Positions 59,257 to 64,000 of a stretch of 64,000 bases of DNA are shown here, piece after piece. Each line of letters opens with the position of its first letter. The stretch's first letter is position 1. The stretch spans positions 4,779,163 through 4,843,162 of the forward strand of contig OZ038325.1 of assembly GCA_964035795.1 (NCBI GenBank), read 5' to 3'. Below the pieces are notes generated by a model. That model saw only the letters and a list, made by a program, of their open reading frames with translations. It did no database searches and was not told where the DNA came from. The position numbers and the translations under genes are program-made. Origin of the DNA: Pterobdella sp. o SKG-2022. Lineage: Eukaryota; Annelida; Clitellata; Hirudinida; Piscicolidae.

Positions 59257-62196
59257 AGAAGAAGAAGAAGAAGAAGAAGAAGAAGAAGAAGAAGAAGAAG
59301 AAGAAGAAGAAGAAGAAGAAGAAGAAGAAGAAGAAGAAGAAGAAGAAGAAGAAGAAGAAGAAGAAGAAGAAGAAGAAGAAGAAGAAGAAAGAAGAAGAAG
59401 AAGAAGAAGAAGAAGAAGAAGAAGAAGAAGAAGAAGAAGAAGAGAAGAAGAAGAAGAAGAAGAAGAAGAAGAAGAAGAAGAAGAAGAAGAAGAAGAAGAA
59501 GAAGAAGAAGAAGAAGAAGAAGAAGAAGAAGAAGAAGAAGAAGAAGAAGAAGAAGAAGAAGAAGAAGAAGAAGAAGAAGAAGAAGAAGAAGAAGAAGAAG
59601 AAGAAGAAGAAGAAGAAGAAGAAGAAGAAAGAAGAAGAAGAAGAAGAAAGAAGAAGAAGAAGAAGAAGAGAAGAAGAAGAAGAAGAAGAAGAAGAAGAAG
59701 AAGAAGAAGAAGAAGAAGAAGAAGAAGAAGAAGAAGAAGAAGAAGAAGAAGGAAGAAGAAGAAGAAGAAGAAGAAGAAGAAGAAGAAGAAGAAGAAGAAG
59801 AAGAAGAAGAAGAAGAAGAAGAAGAAGAGAAGAAGAAGAAGAAGAAGAAGAAGAAGAAGAAGAAGAAGAAGAAGAAGAAGAAGAAGAAGAAGAAGAAGGA
59901 AGAGAAGAAGAAGAAGAAGAAGAAGAAGAAGAAGAAGAAGAAGAAGAAGAAGAAGAAGAAGAAGAAGAAGAAGAAGAAGAAGAAGAAGAAGAAGAAGAAG
60001 AAGAAGAAGAAGAAGAAGAAGAAGAAGAAGAAGAAGAAGAAGAAGAAGAAGAAAGAAGAAGAAGAAGAAGAAGAAGAAGAAGAAGAAGAAGAAGAAGAAG
60101 AAGAAGAAGAAGAAGAAGAAGAAGAAGAAGAAGAAGAAGAAGAAGAAGAAGAAGAAGGAAGAAGAAGAAGAAGAAGAAGAAGAAGAAGAAGAAGAAGAAG
60201 AAGAAGAAGAAGAAGAAGAAGAAGAAGAAGAAGAAGAAGAAGAAGAAGAAGAAGAAGAAGAAGAAGAAGAAGAAGAAGAAGAAGAAGAAGAAGAAGAAGA
60301 AGAAGAAGAAGAAGAAGAAGAAGAAGAAGAAGAAGAAGAAGAAGAAGAAGAAGAAGAAGAAGAAGAAGAAGAAGAAGAAGAAGAAGAAGAAGAAGAAGAA
60401 GAAGAAGAAGAAGAAGAAGAAGAAGAAGAAGAAGAAGAAGAAGAAGAAGAAGAAGAAGAAGAAGAAGAAGAAGAAGAAGAAGAAGAAGAGAAGAAGAAGA
60501 AGAAGAAGAAAGAAGAAGAAGAAGAAGAAGAAGAAGAAGAAGAAGAAGAAGAAGAAGAAGAAGAAGAAGAAGAAGAAGAAGAAGAAGAAGAAGAAGAAGA
60601 AGAAGAAGAAGAAGAAGAAGAAGAAGAAGAAGAAGAAGAAGAAGAAGAAGAAGAAGAAGAAGAAGAAGAAGAAGAAGAAGAAGAAGAAGAAGAAGAAGAA
60701 GAAGAAGAAGAGAAGAAGAAGAAGAAGAAGAAGAAGAAAGAAGAAGAAGAAGAAGAAGAAGGAAGAAGAAGAAGAAGAAGAAGAAGAAGAAGAAGAAGAA
60801 GAAGAAGAAGAAGAAGAAGAAGAAGAAGAAGAAGAAGAAGAAAGAAGAAGAAGAAGAAGAAGAAGAAGAAGAAGAAGAAGAAGAAGAAGAAGAAGAAGAA
60901 GAAGAAGAAGAAGAAGAAGAAGAAGAAGAAGAAGAAGAAGAAGAAGAAGAAGAAGAAGAAGAAGAAGAAGAAGAAGAAGAAGAAGAAGAAGAAGAAGAAG
61001 AAGAAGAAGAAGAAGAAGAAGAAGAAGAAGAAGAAGAAGAAGAAGAAGAAGAAGAAGAAGAAGAAGAAGAAGAAGAAGAAGAAGAAGAAGAAGAAGAAGA
61101 GAAGAAGAAGAAGAAGAAGAAGAAGAAGAAGAAGAAGAGAAGAAGAAGAAGAAGAAGAAGAAGAAGGAAGAAGAAGAAGAAGAAGAAGAAGAAGAAGAAG
61201 AAGAGAAGAAGAAGAAGAAGAAGAAGAAGAAGAAGAAGAAGAAGAAGAAGAAGAAGAAGAAGAAGAAGAAGAAGAAGAAGAAGAAGAAGAAGAAGAAGAA
61301 GAAGAAGAAGAAGAAGAAGAAGAAGAAGAAGAAGAAGAAGAAGAAGAAGAAGAAGAAGAAGAAGAAGAAGAAGAAGAAGAAGAAGAAGAAGAAGAAGAAG
61401 AAGAAGAAGAAGAAGAAGAAGAAGAAGAAGAAGAAGAAGAAGAAGAAGAAGAAGAAGAAGAAGAAGAAGAAGAAGAAGAAGAAGAAGAAGAAGAAGAAGA
61501 AGAAGAAGAAGAAGAAGAAGAAGAAGAAGAGAAGAAGAAGAAGAAGAAGAAGAAGAAGAAGAAGAAGAAGAAGAAGAAAAGAAGAAGAAGAAGAAGAAGA
61601 AGAAGAAGAAGAAGAAGAAGAAGAAGAAGAAGAAGAAGAAGAAGAAGAAGAAGAAGAAGAAGAAGAAGAAGAAGAAGAAGAAGAAGAAGAAGAAGAAGAA
61701 GAAGAAGAAGAAGAAGAAGAAGAAGAAGAAGAAGAAGAAGAAGAAGAAGAAGAAGAAGAAGAAGAAGAAGAAGAAGAAGAAGAAGAAGAAGAAGAAGAAG
61801 AAGAAGAAGAAGAAGAAGAAGAAGAAGAAGAAGAAGAAGAAGAAGAAGAAGAAGAAGAAGAAGAAGAAGAAGAAGAAGAAGAAGAAGAAGAAGAAGAAGA
61901 AGAAGAAGAAGAAGAAGAAGAAGAAGAAGAAGAAGAAGAAGAAGAAGAAGAAGAAGAAGAAGAAGAAGAAGAAGAAGAAGAAGAAGAAGAAGAAGAAGAA
62001 GAAGAAGAAGAAGAAGAAGAAGAAGAAGAAGAAGAAGAAGAAGAAGAAGAAGAAGAAGAAGAAGAAGAAGAAGAAGAAGAAGAAGAAGAAGAAGAAGAAG
62101 AAGAAGAAGAAGAAGAAGAAGAAGAAGAAGAAGAAGAAGAAGAAGAAGAAGAAGAAGAAGAAGAAGAAGAAGAAGAAGAAGAAGAAGAAGAAGAAG

Positions 62197-62197
<1 letters not shown>
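59257..62197. repeat. Giant (AAG)n / (TTC)n trinucleotide repeat
   Basis: About 2,941 bp, close to 980 units of AAG on the plus strand. It is interrupted only by scattered one-base changes of register (AAAG, GAGA, GGAA). It begins within the last LINE codons and has no stop in any forward frame, which produces spurious poly-Lys/Glu/Arg ORFs of over 1,000 residues. Confidence 0.98.
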
Positions 62198-62290
<93 letters not shown>

Positions 62291-62297
62291 TTTTTTT
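62198..62297. repeat. (TG)n tract followed by T11
   Basis: About 89 bp of TG with one slip (GTGTGGTG), then eleven T, directly abutting the AAG repeat. Confidence 0.95.
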
Positions 62298-63743
62298 AAT
62301 GTTTATGAGTATACCTATAAATATATGTCTGTGTTTATGAATGTGCGTATGCTTATTTGTATGTGCAAATATAAATGTAATAACTTTTAAATAAAGTCTA
62401 TAAAATTTAAAAAGGTTCGCAAGCGTCGTTGATGCATGTGCTTCAAATGTGCGTGCATTTGTGTGCTTTATGGATGTGTGTGCATCGGATGGGATGTTTT
62501 ACGCGTGGGTGGTAAGCATACACTTGCAAAACAACTCTTTGAAACATAGTACCTCGATGAACGCGGAAAAATATTAAGCAAAAATAAAATAAAAACCCAG
62601 TAGCAATAAACATTAACCTGGATTTTGAATCATTAATGGTGTCTTTTGAATGTTTGATGATGCTCTGAAGCATGAGGCAGTTAAAAAAGGACACAAGTGG
62701 GTTAAAAGAGAGTGGAGTATAACTGAGATGGGGTTGAGTAATGAGAGGGGTAGGGTGTGGGTGGAATGTGGATGATAAGGGTGTGGGGGTGAAGAAAGGG
62801 TGAAATAAGGATAGAGTGGATGGTGGAGGGAGCGTAGGAAAGCTTTGCCGAGGTTGTGCGTGAAGTTTGATTTTGGAAATGATCTAGATGAAGTGTGAGT
62901 AAGTTTGGTGGAATCTATGTGGGTTGTGGGTGAGATTTGGTGGAATCTATGTGGAGTGTGGGTGAGATTGGGTGGAGTCTATGTGGGGTGTGGGTGAAAT
63001 TTGGTGGAATCTATGTGAGGTGTGGGTGAGATTGGGTGGAGTCTATGTGGGATTGAGAGGGAAATGCAACTAAAACTTGGGTAGGTGGAGGTTTTATTAA
63101 GAGTTGTTTTGAGATGTGGATAGAAAGTGCATGGGTTGTGGATGTAATGGGAACGTAGTGTGACTTAGGTTTGAGTAAAATGTTGAGTGTGAGAAAGTGA
63201 AAAATAAGTAAAGAAGTGGATGATTTATGGGTAAGGTGTGGAGCAATTTCTGGTGAGTAGAATGGGGTATAAGTGAAGTTTGAATGGGTTTTGAAAAGAT
63301 TTAGTGGTGGGGTAATATGGCGAAAACCTATTTTTGAGGCTGTTATGGTGAAGTAAGTGGTAAAGGTTCAGAAAAAGATGGGAGATGAGAAAACTGTAGA
63401 CATGTGAGTGAATGTGAAATGTGGCAAAGATTTGGGAAGTTTGGGTGGAATGTAGAGTTGTGGATGTGAAGTTGGCAGGCTTAAGTGGTAGATAGGTGCA
63501 ACGGGAGTGCTATTTAGATAGGTGGATAGTGAGATGAAATTTTGGTAGAGCTTAGACAGAGTTTGTAAGAAAAATTGATAAAAAATCGATGCACAGAAAA
63601 GGTAGATACGAACCACAACATGTGAACTTATACTCAAAACACACAATTATCAAAAAAAAACAAATGAAATCAAAAAAGAGTTAACAAAAAAATCAAAAAA
63701 AAAACAAAAAACGAATAAGAAAAGACCAAAATGTGTTTGAAGG
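62298..63743. other. G/T-rich low-complexity region
   Basis: No gene supported. From about 62700 to 63560 the plus strand is G/T/A-rich and nearly free of C (GTGGGTG, GGTGGAATG variants). It includes the 32-bp tandem repeat listed separately. Confidence 0.6.
62904..63063. repeat. 32-bp tandem repeat, five copies
   Basis: The unit runs from TTTGGTGGAATCTATGTGG to TGTGGGTGAGA. Copies start at 62904, 62936, 62968, 63000 and 63032. Copies 3 and 5 share the variant TTGGGTGGAGTC, so there is a partial two-unit higher order. The last copy is degenerate at its 3' end. Confidence 0.85.
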
Positions 63744-63833
63744 TCAAACACGCCACAAGCGTACAAGGGATGTTGAGACGTCTAGACTGTGTACAGCTTC
63801 AGTGGCGCTTTTTATATGGAGTGTTGTGCGGGT
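63744..63833 (-). CDS. Possible terminal exon at the right edge
   Basis: After a TTGCAATGCAG acceptor, 29 codons with balanced composition (TRTTLHIKSATEAVHSLDVS and onward to LWRV) end at a TGA. It could be the last exon of a minus-strand gene starting beyond the window, or an internal exon using CTT|GTACGC as donor. No family is recognised. Confidence 0.3.
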   Translation of the reverse strand, partial: TRTTLHIKSATEAVHSLDVSTSLVRLWRV

Positions 63834-64000
63834 CTGCATTGCAATTCAGTATTAACATAGTGCTTTTATGCTTTTTACTATATATTAATGCTCCTATAAT
63901 TTTTGAACCTAAAGATCTTATTTTTCTTGAATAATTTTGCAACTAACACTTCATTTTATAAATATATTTTTGTGGTAATACTTAAATTTGTTATTATGTT

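Noticed and set aside
58614..62390. Forward ORFs of more than 1,000 residues with poly-Lys, Glu and Arg
   Set aside because: They are the stop-free translation of (AAG)n joined to the LINE C-terminus; only the part before 59257 is protein-like.
62904..63063. CRISPR-like array
   Set aside because: The repeats are contiguous with no unique spacers, in a eukaryotic context.

Overview
This is eukaryotic, almost certainly metazoan, nuclear DNA. It is strongly AT-rich, its genes are split into exons with GT..AG introns, and it carries non-LTR retrotransposons, a tRNA-derived SINE, foldback elements and many simple repeats. The gene content is animal: a secreted collagen, a three-Ig-domain lachesin/IgLON-type adhesion protein and a multidomain Rho GEF. 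Long Asn/Ser/Lys-rich tracts inside proteins and very low GC would fit an AT-rich invertebrate such as a planarian-like flatworm or a cnidarian; the lachesin/IgLON gene favours a bilaterian. I cannot name the species. A 200-base run of N (20161-20360) marks an assembly gap. There is nothing prokaryotic here: no operons, CRISPR arrays or Shine-Dalgarno sites.

Layout. (1) 1-8589, minus: a collagen, from signal peptide through a cysteine-free N-terminal domain into more than 1,280 residues of Gly-X-Y that run off the left edge. (2) 10965-18439, minus: four exons that join in phase into an Asn/Lys/His-rich protein of about 1,499 residues that I do not recognise. (3) 18.5-27.2 kb: no convincing gene; it holds the gap and opposed G/T-rich and C/A-rich tracts. 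(4) 27223-34657, plus: a lachesin/IgLON-like gene of about eleven exons, with an unusually long insertion in Ig2 and two foldback elements in its introns. (5) 36264-39169, minus: exons of a possible small secreted protein, with a SINE at 36.6 kb in an intron. (6) 40896-52274, minus: eleven exons, all in phase, of a 1,125-residue protein built as a disordered N-terminus, DH (RhoGEF), FYVE-like zinc finger and PH; a LINE remnant and an (AT)n tract sit in one intron. (7) 53.7-62.3 kb, plus: a second LINE scrap, then a nearly complete but broken endonuclease/RT LINE whose 3' end runs into about 2.94 kb of (AAG)n, followed by (TG)n and T11. (8) 62.3-64 kb: G/T-rich sequence with a 32-bp tandem repeat and one exon-like stretch at the right edge.

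Exon models were built by reading splice sites, phases and domain continuity by eye. The collagen, Ig and GEF models are strong because phases agree at nearly every junction and the joined protein matches known folds. The collagen (extracellular matrix), Ig protein (cell surface) and GEF (Rho-family signalling) need not share a pathway; their proximity shows no obvious functional clustering.
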